A stretch of 64,000 nt of DNA from Nocardia fluminea (lineage in GTDB: Bacteria > Actinomycetota > Actinomycetes > Mycobacteriales > Mycobacteriaceae). The notes below the pieces were generated by a model. The model was not told where the DNA came from, did no database searches, and was given only the letters and a program-made list of their open reading frames with translations. Below, in pieces: positions 1 through 8,317 of this stretch (positions are counted from its first letter, which is position 1; the number at the start of each line of letters is the position of its first letter). Location: NCBI RefSeq assembly GCF_002846365.1, contig NZ_PJMW01000002.1, forward strand, positions 2,604,001 to 2,668,000, written 5' to 3'. Both the position numbers and the translations under genes were made by a program.

Positions 1-739
1 TGGTGGGCAGACGGACCGCGCGCTGGAACCAGTTGCCCCAGTGGGCCGCCGAGACGGTGTATTCGTAGTCGATCCAGCAGGCTTGGCCAGGGTAGAGCGG
101 GAAGTGGCGTCCACTGTCGGGTTCGCTGAACATCAGCCAGACTTCTTTGAACGCGTCGCGGTCGTGGTGGGCAGTCCACGTCATCGGCTCGGTTCTGTTT
201 TCGCCGTACCAGGCGTGCAGGTCGATCTCTTCCCAGGTCAGCGGGTTTTCCTGATAGAGGTGGTTGGACCGTTCAGGGTCGCCCGGGTAACGGTCTACTG
301 AGATCCGGATCAGGTAACGGGTGATGGGTTCGGACCCATCATTGATCAGCCGCCGCCGCTGGCGCAGTCGGTAGTTGAGGCCGTCGAACGACAAACTCGC
401 ATCATCGTGATCAACGACGAGCGACCCCGCCGAGTCGCGCGATTCGACAGCTACGGGCGACCGGACAGTGCCGGGTCGAGCGGCGATGAACTCGGCGAAC
501 GCAGCCCGCAGCGCACCACCGGCTTGGAGGATCGATTCGGCGCGCGCGGCGAACGCCTCCGAGGGCTTCTCGGTGCCGGACTCGATCTTGGACACATAGG
601 GACGGCTGTAGCCCAATTTGGCCGCCAGCGCACGCAGCGACAGCCCTCGGACATCACGCCACCGGCGCAACTCGAGCGCGAAGACGTTGACCTGCGTGTT
701 CGCGGGTTCATTGGCGGGTGAAGTTCCGGCCGGGGTCAC
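1..739 (-). CDS. XRE-family HTH transcriptional regulator (C-terminus cut by window edge)
   Basis: This minus-strand gene runs off the left edge, leaving about 246 residues. The reading frame opens at a GTG at 739, nine bases after a clear AGGAG. Residues about 16-70 form a helix-turn-helix with the typical stretch LSLRALAAKLGYSRPYVSKI followed by ESGTEKPS. The rest is a soluble domain rich in aromatic residues (WYGENR, WFQRAV) with no membrane segment. It is divergent from the radical SAM operon starting at 944, so it is the obvious candidate to control that operon from the shared ~200 bp region. The ligand is unknown. Confidence 0.8.
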   Translation of the reverse strand, partial: MTPAGTSPANEPANTQVNVFALELRRWRDVRGLSLRALAAKLGYSRPYVSKIESGTEKPSEAFAARAESILQAGGALRAAFAEFIAARPGTVRSPVAVESRDSAGSLVVDHDDASLSFDGLNYRLRQRRRLINDGSEPITRYLIRISVDRYPGDPERSNHLYQENPLTWEEIDLHAWYGENRTEPMTWTAHHDRDAFKEVWLMFSEPDSGRHFPLYPGQACWIDYEYTVSAAHWGNWFQRAVRLPT

Positions 740-824
740 TGTCAGGCGCTCCTGTTCGCGGGGGTGTGCGTGTGCGTGCGTACCCCGTGAGTATGAGCCC
801 ACTCTGTCGAAACACCCTGCACCC

Positions 825-947
825 GTGGCGGAATTGGACGCACTCCGACACTGCGATCACATCCCGCTTCGACGGTCACAGCGGGAGACCGCTGATGCCG
901 GAACGGCCAGCCTCGCGTGGCACGACCAGACAGGTGCGCTCACATGA
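825..947 (+). CDS. Possible 40-residue peptide upstream of and overlapping the radical SAM gene
   Basis: A GTG-started frame of 40 codons ends in a TGA that overlaps the ATG of the radical SAM gene at 944 (ATGA). Its position, length and coupling are those expected of a RiPP precursor. The peptide has one Cys and ends WHDQTGALT. Against it, there is no good ribosome binding site before 825, and third-position GC is only about two thirds, lower than in the neighbours. It may be chance. Confidence 0.2.
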   Translation: MAELDALRHCDHIPLRRSQRETADAGTASLAWHDQTGALT

Positions 948-2143
948 CTCCACTTCCCATCTCGGTACAGACCTCGCCATATCTGACGCGCGTCGATCCC
1001 GGTACACCGTCACCGGTGAGGTACTTCTCCGACACGTTCGGCCCTACCACCCCCGTCAACGAGACTCCAACCGAGGGCGCGGTGTTCGGGATCGTCGGCC
1101 TGGACCGCCACATCGACTGGCACACCGATCCCCGCATGCTCGAACTGCTGGTCGCCTGCGCGCGCGAACCCCGCGACGCCGCGGAGCTCGTGCAGCGGTT
1201 CGGTGCGACCCTGGTGGCCGAAGCCGCAGCGCGCCAATGGCTTCAACCACCAGAGGAGCTGTGCCAGGACTACCGGCTCGTCTCAGGGGAGATCGAAGTC
1301 ACCGCCCACTGCAACTGGGGGTGCCGCAGCTGCCCGGTAGCGGTCGATCCCAAGCCACGCCGAACGATGCCGATGAAGATGTTCATCGATATCGTGGACA
1401 AGCTGGTCGACCACGGCTCGATCGACTACGTGACCTTCCAGTTCTTCAACGAACCCACCCTCGACCGCTACTTCGCTGACCGCATCGACGTGTTGGCCCG
1501 ACACGGGATGCCGTTGGCGCTCTACACCAATGCCTCCGCGCTAACCCCAGACAAGATCGAGACCCTGCGCCGTTCCGGAGTGCTGCGCACGATGGTGGTC
1601 AACCTGCCCAGCGACGATCCGGCCGAGTTCGCCGACCTGACCGGCTCGGCCAGCTACACCCACAGCACACGAAACGTCGAAGCCGCACTGGCGGCCGATC
1701 TTCCAGTGCAGATCGGCGTCAACGGCGTCGGCGAGCGGGGCACCCGCAATTTCGACGAGGTGCGCCGCCGCTTCGGGCCGCTCGGCGCGGAGGTGACCGC
1801 GAACCTGATGTGCGACCGGGCCGGTGACGTCGGCGGGGAGTTCGCGCAGAACCTGCGCATCGAGGGCCCACTGACCGGCTGCGGCTACCCGATTCATCAC
1901 GCCAGCTTCAGCGTCGGCGGCGACCTGTTCCTGTGCTGCAACGACTACTACCAGCGCGAACGGTTCGCCAACATCCGCGAGGGTTCGATCCACGAGTTGA
2001 TGACTAGCGAGGCTGCGGTCACCGCGCGCCGCAAGGTGTTCGGCGTCGCCGTCGCTGAGGACGACTTCGTGTGCAGGCGCTGCCACAACCAGACCCTGGA
2101 CTTCGCCTGCCGTGACTTCCGACCGATCGCGACATTCGGATGA
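944..2143 (+). CDS. Radical SAM protein with N-terminal RiPP-recognition-like domain
   Basis: The 399-residue protein carries the radical SAM cluster motif CNWGCRSC (Cys123, 127, 130) that binds the [4Fe-4S] cluster cleaving S-adenosylmethionine. Residues about 45-115 look like a small winged-helix of the PqqD/RRE type (MLELLVACAREPRDAAELVQ), the domain that binds precursor peptides in many RiPP enzymes. The C-terminal third has further cysteines (GCGYPI, LCCND, CRRC), consistent with SPASM-like auxiliary clusters. The ATG at 944 is preferred over a GTG at 917. It is the first large gene of a seven-gene operon; the next gene overlaps it by 4 bp. The substrate is unknown and no clear precursor gene is seen. 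Confidence 0.82.
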   Translation: MTPLPISVQTSPYLTRVDPGTPSPVRYFSDTFGPTTPVNETPTEGAVFGIVGLDRHIDWHTDPRMLELLVACAREPRDAAELVQRFGATLVAEAAARQWLQPPEELCQDYRLVSGEIEVTAHCNWGCRSCPVAVDPKPRRTMPMKMFIDIVDKLVDHGSIDYVTFQFFNEPTLDRYFADRIDVLARHGMPLALYTNASALTPDKIETLRRSGVLRTMVVNLPSDDPAEFADLTGSASYTHSTRNVEAALAADLPVQIGVNGVGERGTRNFDEVRRRFGPLGAEVTANLMCDRAGDVGGEFAQNLRIEGPLTGCGYPIHHASFSVGGDLFLCCNDYYQRERFANIREGSIHELMTSEAAVTARRKVFGVAVAEDDFVCRRCHNQTLDFACRDFRPIATFG

Positions 2144-3129
2144 TGGGGCACGCGATGAATTCCCAACGACCGGTGCGGATCTGGTACGTCGCCGCACAAC
2201 GACTGTGCAACTTCGGCTGCACCTATTGCGTGTCGACCGGCGACTGGGCCAAGAGCAGCCGTGAGGACTGGCGGGCTCCACAAGACCGCAACAACTTCGC
2301 CGCCGTCGTCGACTGGATCGGTACCCGCCCCTTTCCGGTCGATGTCCGCCTCGGCACCCTCGGCGAACCCTTCGCCTCCCCGGCATTCCTCGACCGCGCC
2401 GCCTGGCTCACCCACCAACCCGGCGTGCGGTTCGTCGAACTGCTGTCCAACGCCTCACTGATCGAACGCCGTCTGCCGAAACTGGAACCCCACGCCAACC
2501 TCGGCAAGCTCTCACTCTGGTTGACCTGGCACAGCGGGCAAATGCCGTTGGAGAAGTTCATCGCCGCCGCCGCGTTTGCCCAAGACACCTACGGCTGCTT
2601 CGTCGTCGTGAACGCCCTGCTATTCGCCAACCACGACACCACCACCATCGGCCGCGTCAAAGCCGCCGCCGAAGCGGCCGGGCTCCGGTTCAACCTCGAC
2701 CTCGGCTACGACCCGTCGGTGCCCTCGAACAACTCCACCAGCGCCGATGCCACAGCCGCGGTGCCGGTGCTGCGCGACGGCAGCAACGTCCTTGACGTGG
2801 TCGCTGCCTGTGGCGGCGACACCGAACTCACCCGTGTCGCCCTGACCGGGCTGACCTCGCCCCAGCACCGGGCGTGCCGGGCGGGCTCGGACTACGTGTT
2901 CCTCGACATCCACGGCGATGTCTACCGGTGCTCGCGCTACGCCACCCTAGGCAAGCACCGCTACGGCAACGTCCTCGACCCCGACTTCGAGCTACACCTG
3001 CGCGAGAACACCTGGGCCCCATGCGAAGCCGCCACCGGGTGCGCTAACAAAGAGGACTTCCTCAACCTGCGCCTGGCCGAGCACCTCCGTCCGTCGGTCG
3101 TGCCCAGCCTCGGCTGGACCGACGCCTAG
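2140..3129 (+). CDS. Radical SAM protein, second copy type
   Basis: This 329-residue protein has the motif CNFGCTYC near the N-terminus (Cys23, 27, 30) and cysteines near the C-terminus (CRAGSDYVF, YRCSRY, PCEAATGC) that could hold an auxiliary cluster. It is not a close duplicate of the preceding radical SAM gene: it lacks the N-terminal winged helix and the motif lies within 30 residues of the start. The start overlaps the upstream stop as ATGATG at 2140/2143; an ATG at 2155 with GGGG upstream is equally possible. Two different radical SAM enzymes in one operon suggest two successive radical modifications, or one with SPASM and one without. Confidence 0.82.
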   Translation: MMGHAMNSQRPVRIWYVAAQRLCNFGCTYCVSTGDWAKSSREDWRAPQDRNNFAAVVDWIGTRPFPVDVRLGTLGEPFASPAFLDRAAWLTHQPGVRFVELLSNASLIERRLPKLEPHANLGKLSLWLTWHSGQMPLEKFIAAAAFAQDTYGCFVVVNALLFANHDTTTIGRVKAAAEAAGLRFNLDLGYDPSVPSNNSTSADATAAVPVLRDGSNVLDVVAACGGDTELTRVALTGLTSPQHRACRAGSDYVFLDIHGDVYRCSRYATLGKHRYGNVLDPDFELHLRENTWAPCEAATGCANKEDFLNLRLAEHLRPSVVPSLGWTDA

Positions 3130-3176
3130 CACCCACCGATCACCCGTTATTCGCTCTTACACAAGGAGATTCACCG

Positions 3177-3944
3177 ATGCTGCTCGCCGAGATGACCTGG
3201 CCCGACTTCGATGACCGCGCACATCAGGGTCGCGCGATCCTGCCGATCGGGGCAGTCGAACCCCACGGTCCGCACCTGCCGCTGGGCGCGGACACGATGA
3301 TCAGCGACTACTTCGCCCGCCGCTTGGCCGCCGACATCGACGCACTGATCGTCCCGTCGATCGGCTACGGCGTCGCCACCCCGTCTCAACGCCTCGGCGG
3401 AACCTTCCCCGGTGTCATCGCCGTCAGCGGCTCGACGTTCACCTTGCTCGTCACCGAGATCGCGTCCGCGCTGGCCGAACACGGTGTGCGACAACTCGTC
3501 ATCGTCAACTCCGCCATCGACAACCTCAGCTTCCTGTGCGAAACGGCCCGCATCGTGACCGCCGCACACCCCGGCACCCAGGTCATGATCGTGCAATGGT
3601 GGGACGTCGTCGGTGAAGGATTCCGCAACGCCCTCGCCACGGAAACAGGGGTCGCCCGCGGCGATGACCACCACGCGGGAATGGTCGAATCCAGCCTGGT
3701 CATGCACGTCGCACCCGACACGACCCGCCCCGAACTCATCGATACCGACTCGACGGGGCTAGGAGCGCGTCGGTTCAGCTACGACGTGTTCCCGCTGCCC
3801 GCCGACGCCGCGACACCGTCGGGCATCGTCTACACCGCCCACACTGCCAGCGCCGAGATCGGCGTCCGGGTCGCCGACCAGGTCGCGCTCGAGATGGCGG
3901 CCGCGGTGCGGCTCGAATTCGGCATCGATACGGCGGGAGCGTGA
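3177..3944 (+). CDS. Creatininase-family (MftE-like) amidohydrolase with altered metal site
   Basis: The 255-residue length and the motif PIGAVEPHGPHLPLGADT fit the creatininase/MftE family, whose members cleave amide bonds using two metals. Glu28, His30 and Asp39 have the same spacing as creatininase ligands Glu34, His36 and Asp45. The family motif NGH(G/Y)(G/E)N is replaced by NSAIDN: Ala113 stands where a metal-binding His is expected, while Asp115 may replace the acidic ligand. A second conserved patch, DDHHAGMVES, is intact. An AAGGAG lies 7 bp before the ATG. In mycofactocin the homologue MftE trims the precursor peptide, so a peptidase role after the radical SAM steps is plausible, but the altered site leaves activity uncertain. 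Confidence 0.8.
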   Translation: MLLAEMTWPDFDDRAHQGRAILPIGAVEPHGPHLPLGADTMISDYFARRLAADIDALIVPSIGYGVATPSQRLGGTFPGVIAVSGSTFTLLVTEIASALAEHGVRQLVIVNSAIDNLSFLCETARIVTAAHPGTQVMIVQWWDVVGEGFRNALATETGVARGDDHHAGMVESSLVMHVAPDTTRPELIDTDSTGLGARRFSYDVFPLPADAATPSGIVYTAHTASAEIGVRVADQVALEMAAAVRLEFGIDTAGA

Positions 3945-5149
3945 TCACGATGCTCGCACCCGACACACACTTCCTGTTCTCCCCGTCGGCGACCTATCCG
4001 AACCCGGTGGCGTGCCTGATCAACCGCGACGCCGAGATCGTCCACGCGTGGAGCAGCGATCTCGACCAACCCGACCCCTCGACCGCGCCACCGGGGTACC
4101 TGCGTGGATGGAACCACGTCGAACTCGGCGCCGACGGCGCCTTATATGCCACGGTGCCGTTGCACTCGCTGTTGAAGCTGGCGCCGGATTCCTCGCTGAT
4201 CTGGCGGGCCGAGCTACCCGTCCACCACGACCTCGACATCACCCACACCGGTCAGGTCTTTGTCCTCACCGAGCAACCCCGTCTCCTCGGCGGGCCCGGC
4301 GATCCGTTCGTCCTGCTCGACAACTCGATCACCGTCCTCGACGACGTCACCGGCGCGACCACCGCGACCCACTCGCTGTTCGACCTGCTGATGAGCGACG
4401 CCAATCTGTCGGTGGTGATCGCCAGCCATATCGACCGCCGTCGCCGATCCCCGCACCACCACGCGGCCCGAGCGATCTATCACGACCTCGCCTGCGCCGG
4501 TTCGGTCCAACCGGGGCGTGACGCATCCCGGCTGCTGCGTGACGTACCGGGTTCTCCGGCAGATCTTCTGCACGCCAACACCATCGAGGTATTGCGGGCG
4601 CATCCGGCCGGGTTGTGGAGCGTGGGCGATGTGCTGGTCTCGATGCGCGAGCTCGACACCATCGTGGTCGTGGACCTGTCCGGCAACCGGGTGCGGTGGT
4701 GGTGGGGTCCCGGCGAGCTGTCGGGCCAACACCAGCCGACGATGCTGGCAGACGGGCACCTACTGGTGTTCGACAACGGCCAACGCCGCGGGTTCTCCCG
4801 CGTCGTCGAGGTTGATCCAATACGGCATGCGATCAGCTGGCAGCACCTCGCCGACCCGGCACGGAACCTGTTCTGTGCCGTGGCCGGCGGCGCCGAACCG
4901 CTCGCGGGCGGCAGCATCCTGATCAGCGACGCCCAAGCAGGTCAGGCGCTCGAAGTGGCCCGCGACGGTTACACCGCGTGGGCAGTGCGGACTCTGACCG
5001 CCGCCGGTGAACGCGCCCAGTTCTACCGAATGGCGGCCGTCGCGCCCACGACCGCCGCGTCGGTGCTCGGCCCGACCGATGGCCCTGCCACCCGATCGGC
5101 CCGCGATCTGGTGCGCTGCGAACTGCTCGACCTCGCGAGGACACCATGA
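3941..5149 (+). CDS. Arylsulfotransferase (ASST)-like beta-propeller protein
   Basis: The 402-residue protein has the repeated pattern of ASST-family propellers: GWNHVELGADGALYATVPLH, then HHDLDITHTGQVFVL, LHANTIEVL and VVVDLSGNRVRWWWG. These enzymes move a sulfuryl group from a phenolic sulfate to another phenol through a catalytic His; His residues in the WNHVE, HHDLD and LHANT motifs are preserved. No signal peptide is seen, unlike periplasmic ASST, so it should be cytoplasmic. It overlaps the creatininase gene by GTGA and the glycosyltransferase gene by ATGA. It could be a true sulfotransferase or a propeller binding protein; the sulfated product is not known. Confidence 0.7.
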   Translation: MITMLAPDTHFLFSPSATYPNPVACLINRDAEIVHAWSSDLDQPDPSTAPPGYLRGWNHVELGADGALYATVPLHSLLKLAPDSSLIWRAELPVHHDLDITHTGQVFVLTEQPRLLGGPGDPFVLLDNSITVLDDVTGATTATHSLFDLLMSDANLSVVIASHIDRRRRSPHHHAARAIYHDLACAGSVQPGRDASRLLRDVPGSPADLLHANTIEVLRAHPAGLWSVGDVLVSMRELDTIVVVDLSGNRVRWWWGPGELSGQHQPTMLADGHLLVFDNGQRRGFSRVVEVDPIRHAISWQHLADPARNLFCAVAGGAEPLAGGSILISDAQAGQALEVARDGYTAWAVRTLTAAGERAQFYRMAAVAPTTAASVLGPTDGPATRSARDLVRCELLDLARTP

Positions 5150-6075
5150 TCAGCGTCATCATCCCCACCCTCAACCGGCCCGGTCCCTTGAACCGTGCTC
5201 TGCGCAGCCTCGCACGCCAGGAATTGACCGACTTCGAAGTCATCGTCGTCGACGACGGAGGCACGTCACCCGTGCGCCCGGTCACCGACAGCTGGCGCAC
5301 GGCGCTGCCGATCCGCTTGATCGAGACAGACCACTGCGGCGTCTCGGCCGCCCGCAACACCGCGATGGCCGCAGCGAACGGCGAATACGTCGCCTTCCTT
5401 GACGATGACGACATCGTGTTCCCCCGACACCTGCGCGCCGCCCACACGGTGCTCGACCGCGGCACCGCTGACGTGGTCTATGGCGGCGCGCTCGTCAGCT
5501 CCCGATGGATCGAATCCATTCCCCGCAACGTCCGCTGGCTGCCACGCAAGGACTACGAGTTCGACAGCCGATTCCTGCTGTGCGCCAATTTCATTCACAC
5601 AGGCTCGCTCGTGTGCCGCAACTTCACCGACACCGCCGCCCAGTTCACCGAGTCGATGACCCACTGCGAGGACTGGGACCTGTGGCTGGCCTTGCACACC
5701 AGCCTCGGCTACCGGTTCGCCTACCTCGGCGAAACCACCAGCGTCTATCACCAGGTGCCCCAGTGCGGCGGTGCGGTCTCGGCGGCCTACCTGTCGAGCC
5801 CGACGCCGTTCACCCTCGCCCGCCGCAACATGTTTCGCACGTGGCCGAGCACCGACCCGCAGATTGTCGACTACCGTGCCTGGTTCACCGAGTTCGACGC
5901 ACGCCTGGACCGACTCATCGAAGACGGCCGACCGGCCCCGGCCCATATTTACGAGTCAGCGGTGCGCACGCTGCACCACCGCTTCGTCACCGGTCATCGT
6001 GCCGATCACGCCGTGCTGGATTCGCTTCTGCCCGAACACCACTCAGCCCACCGTCAACCAGCAAGGGTCAGGTAG
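5146..6075 (+). CDS. Family 2 glycosyltransferase
   Basis: The 309-residue protein opens with the GT-A fold signature ISVIIPTLNRP and IVVDDGG, and has the acidic metal-binding motif FLDDDDIVF near residue 85, followed by an acceptor-side CEDWDLWLAL segment (ED motif). It uses a nucleotide sugar to glycosylate an acceptor. It has no membrane anchor, so the acceptor is probably soluble, as expected for a peptide or small molecule made by the upstream enzymes. It sits in the operon between the ASST-like and methyltransferase genes, as MftF sits with MftE in mycofactocin loci. Confidence 0.85.
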   Translation: MISVIIPTLNRPGPLNRALRSLARQELTDFEVIVVDDGGTSPVRPVTDSWRTALPIRLIETDHCGVSAARNTAMAAANGEYVAFLDDDDIVFPRHLRAAHTVLDRGTADVVYGGALVSSRWIESIPRNVRWLPRKDYEFDSRFLLCANFIHTGSLVCRNFTDTAAQFTESMTHCEDWDLWLALHTSLGYRFAYLGETTSVYHQVPQCGGAVSAAYLSSPTPFTLARRNMFRTWPSTDPQIVDYRAWFTEFDARLDRLIEDGRPAPAHIYESAVRTLHHRFVTGHRADHAVLDSLLPEHHSAHRQPARVR

Positions 6076-6078
6076 CCG

Positions 6079-6804
6079 ATGCGCACCGATGACACTGTCA
6101 CCACGTCCTATGACCAGCACGCCGCCGCGTTCGCCCAGGAGGCAGCCCACAGCCCCTACAACGCGCACTACGACCGCCCCGCGGTCTTGGACCTGTTGGG
6201 CGAGCTCACCGACCGCGTCGTCCTCGACGCCGGGTGCGGCCCCGGCCTCTACGTCACCGACCTGCTCGCTCGCGGCGCCCACGTCATCGCCGTCGATGCC
6301 TCCGCGAACATGATCGACCTCGCCCGCCGACACGTCGCCGGGCAGATCACCCTGCGCCAGCACGACCTCACCGATCCCCTGTATTGGCTGTCCAACAACA
6401 CTGTCGACATCGTCCTACTCGCCCTGGTCATCCACTACATCGACGACCGGATCGCGCTGCTGCGCGAGCTGCACCGCGTCTTGCGTCCCGGCGGGTACCT
6501 GATCGTGTCCACCAGCCACCCGACCGCGGACTGGCTCACCGCCGAGGGCAGCTACTTCGACACCGGATGGGTGCAACAACGGTGGTCGTGCGGCATCACG
6601 CACCGCTTCTGGCATCAACCGTTGCAGGCATGGTGCGCGGAGTTCACCGCGGCCGGTTTCACCATCGACGCGATCACCGAGCACCAGCCCGCCGCCGAGA
6701 TGGCTCGAACCCACCCCGCCGAGTTCGAAACCCTCACCCGCCAGCCTGGTTTCATCGCCTACCGGCTCGCCAAACCGACCAGCGGAACCGACGGCGATGC
6801 CTGA
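6079..6804 (+). CDS. Class I SAM-dependent methyltransferase
   Basis: The 241-residue protein has the class I methyltransferase motif VVLDAGCGPGLYV (motif I), AVDASANMIDLA (motif II) and LRELHRVLRPGGYLIVSTSH (post-motif region), as in UbiE/Methyltransf_11 proteins. The position after the glycosyltransferase suggests a tailoring O- or N-methylation. Its last 45 codons are repeated, with changes, at 8428-8577. The stop overlaps the ATG of the next gene at 6797. Confidence 0.85.
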   Translation: MRTDDTVTTSYDQHAAAFAQEAAHSPYNAHYDRPAVLDLLGELTDRVVLDAGCGPGLYVTDLLARGAHVIAVDASANMIDLARRHVAGQITLRQHDLTDPLYWLSNNTVDIVLLALVIHYIDDRIALLRELHRVLRPGGYLIVSTSHPTADWLTAEGSYFDTGWVQQRWSCGITHRFWHQPLQAWCAEFTAAGFTIDAITEHQPAAEMARTHPAEFETLTRQPGFIAYRLAKPTSGTDGDA

Positions 6805-7396
6805 CGTGCCAAAATTCGTCATGGCCAATTCCCCGCATTCTCCAGTGCTCGTCGTCGTCAGCGGGCCCCCGGGATCGGGCAAATCCACCCTCGCTCACGC
6901 CCTCGCCGCCGAAATCGGTGTCCCCGCGATCGTCCGCGATGAGATCAAACAGGGCATGGTCCAGGCCGCCACAGACCGAGTCACCGACTACGACGACCTG
7001 AATATCCCCGTACTGCACGCCTTCTTCGGCGTCTTGACCCTGCTGGCGCGCGCCGGGGTCAGCGTAGTGGCCGAGGCTGCGTTCCAGGACAAGTTGTGGC
7101 GTCCGGGCCTGACCGCGCTGGCTGAATTCGCCGAGATCCGCGTCATTCACTGCACCGCGCCGCAATCGGTCCTGCACGAACGTATCGCCCACCGCGTGGG
7201 GAGTGATCCTCACCGGCAAGCGCACAACGACCAGGGTCTCCTCGCGGCGATCGCCGCTGGTGGCCAACCCGTCGGCGCGTTCGTGCCGGTGAATATGGAC
7301 GTCGCGGAACTGGCGGTCGACACCACCGACGGGTACCAGCCCGGTCTCAAAGCGATCACCCAATTCGCCACCCAACCGGCCCAGGGCAAGGCCTGA
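6797..7396 (+). CDS. AAA-type P-loop kinase-like protein
   Basis: The 199-residue protein has a perfect Walker A, VSGPPGSGKSTLA, followed by IVRDEIKQGM, the pattern of small P-loop kinases (zeta-toxin, gluconate and chloramphenicol phosphotransferase group). VVAEAAFQ and the arginine-rich HERIAHRVGSDPHRQ can serve as catalytic and lid segments. It probably phosphorylates a small molecule or the pathway product; a self-resistance or product-storage kinase is possible. It is the last gene of the operon and overlaps the methyltransferase by 8 bp. The first third is duplicated as a frameshifted copy at 8591-8762. Confidence 0.75.
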   Translation: MPDVPKFVMANSPHSPVLVVVSGPPGSGKSTLAHALAAEIGVPAIVRDEIKQGMVQAATDRVTDYDDLNIPVLHAFFGVLTLLARAGVSVVAEAAFQDKLWRPGLTALAEFAEIRVIHCTAPQSVLHERIAHRVGSDPHRQAHNDQGLLAAIAAGGQPVGAFVPVNMDVAELAVDTTDGYQPGLKAITQFATQPAQGKA

Positions 7397-7775
7397 TCGC
7401 GGCGCTGCTCCGGCACCAGAGATCTGGCCACGCGCCGAATTGTCAGTAGTGACGCGTCGCTACTGACATCTCCACGGGGTTCCCGAAGGATTCCGCGCAC
7501 GCGCGCACGCGCGCAGAACCGGTCCTTGACCTGCGGTTTACTAACGTTCCGTGACGAACGCTACTGACACGAGTGACGAACCCCCAGGTCGCCAACTGAC
7601 ATCCAAATGACGAATCTCACCGCGCGGGATGCCGAAGACGCGTCGTTGACTCAATATGTGATTCGATTCATATATTCAGGCGCTAAATCCTGTCTGAACT
7701 GCGACTATCTCAAGGTTCGAAGGGAACGAGGCTTGCGGCTTGTACCGGATCAGTCCATCGTGAAACCTGCGAGGT
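7397..7775 (+). other. Intergenic stretch with repeated CTACTGACA words
   Basis: I see no convincing gene here. Reading frames through it lack a ribosome binding site and have poor codon use. It holds a near-perfect 28-bp palindrome at 7441-7468, a further CTACTGACA near 7560, and an alternating CGCG/CACGCG tract near 7493-7514. Base composition is less GC-rich than in the flanking operon. Confidence 0.5.
7441..7468. repeat. 28-bp palindrome (arms TGTCAGTAG / CTACTGACA)
   Basis: The arms TGTCAGTAG and CTACTGACA are perfectly complementary. They enclose a centre that is itself palindromic (GACGCGTC), with a single mismatched pair. It starts about 45 bp after the kinase stop codon. No T-run follows, so an operator or protein-binding site is as likely as a terminator. 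A third copy of the arm lies about 90 bp downstream. Confidence 0.6.
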
Positions 7776-7931
7776 ATGACCCTGATGGACTTCGCTCACA
7801 GTGCTTTCGCGGCCATCGTCGTGCTGAAAGCTCCTTGGGCACTTGCAGTGGCAGTCGCTACACTTCACCCCGATCCTGCTAGGCGCGACGCGGCCCGACA
7901 GACCTTGCGGATCATCAGGGGAGGACGGTGA
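7776..7931 (+). CDS. Small hypothetical protein (51 residues)
   Basis: The frame from ATG 7776 encodes 51 residues, starting MTLMDFAHSAF and ending in an arginine-rich LRIIRGGR. A hydrophobic stretch (AAIVVLKAPWALAVAVATL) could form one membrane helix or an amphipathic helix. The stop overlaps the ATG of the next gene (TGATG), which suggests translational coupling. The possible ribosome binding site is a weak GAGGT. I do not recognise the family. Confidence 0.5.
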   Translation: MTLMDFAHSAFAAIVVLKAPWALAVAVATLHPDPARRDAARQTLRIIRGGR

Positions 7932-8317
7932 TGGCCGACAGCTTGGTTAGCTATCTTCGTCGCCAGCCCCATGCGCGGAAGATGCTCGAGATCCTCGGAA
8001 CGGTAGGTTCCATGTGGGACTACGAGTTACGCGAACGGACGTATGCGGGCGGCAGTTGTCCGTTCGGCATCGCCTTCGGAGGGTTGCTGAATAGAGACAT
8101 GGTGTGGGTACAGGGGCATCATCTCTACCGACGTCGCGTGGGTATCACTATGCGCGGACGGCGTGAGCTTGTTCGCTGGCGGACGTCGGAGCGGGCGGCG
8201 CATTCAAGGTGTTTGCCCGCCGCCGATGCTAAATCCGCGTCTGGAGGCCCGCCTGTGCGATTCGACCAGTTCGAGACCCACCAGTACCAGCGAACACGGC
8301 GACCGAAGACGAATTAG
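7931..8317 (+). CDS. Hypothetical protein, possible winged-helix fold
   Basis: The ATG at 7931 follows GGGGAGGAC. Residues 1-85 look folded: SYLRRQPHARKMLEILGTVG, a tryptophan-containing MWDYELRERTY, and ITMRGRRELVRW, reminiscent of a small winged-helix protein. The last 40 residues are of low complexity and may be read-through into non-coding DNA. It is coupled to the 51-residue protein upstream. No function can be given. Confidence 0.45.
   Translation: MADSLVSYLRRQPHARKMLEILGTVGSMWDYELRERTYAGGSCPFGIAFGGLLNRDMVWVQGHHLYRRRVGITMRGRRELVRWRTSERAAHSRCLPAADAKSASGGPPVRFDQFETHQYQRTRRPKTN

Noticed and set aside
821..850. Leucine-tRNA-like word GTGGCGGAATTGGACGC
   Set aside because: It resembles the 5' part of a tRNA-Leu, but the acceptor stem and other arms cannot be formed from the surrounding sequence.
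7493..7514. Short CACGCGCG repeats as a CRISPR-like or iteron array
   Set aside because: Units are short, imperfect and without spacers; it is an alternating purine-pyrimidine tract.
7607..7882. Open frame of 91 codons
   Set aside because: It has unusual codon use, no ribosome binding site, and overlaps the better-supported 51-residue frame at 7776.
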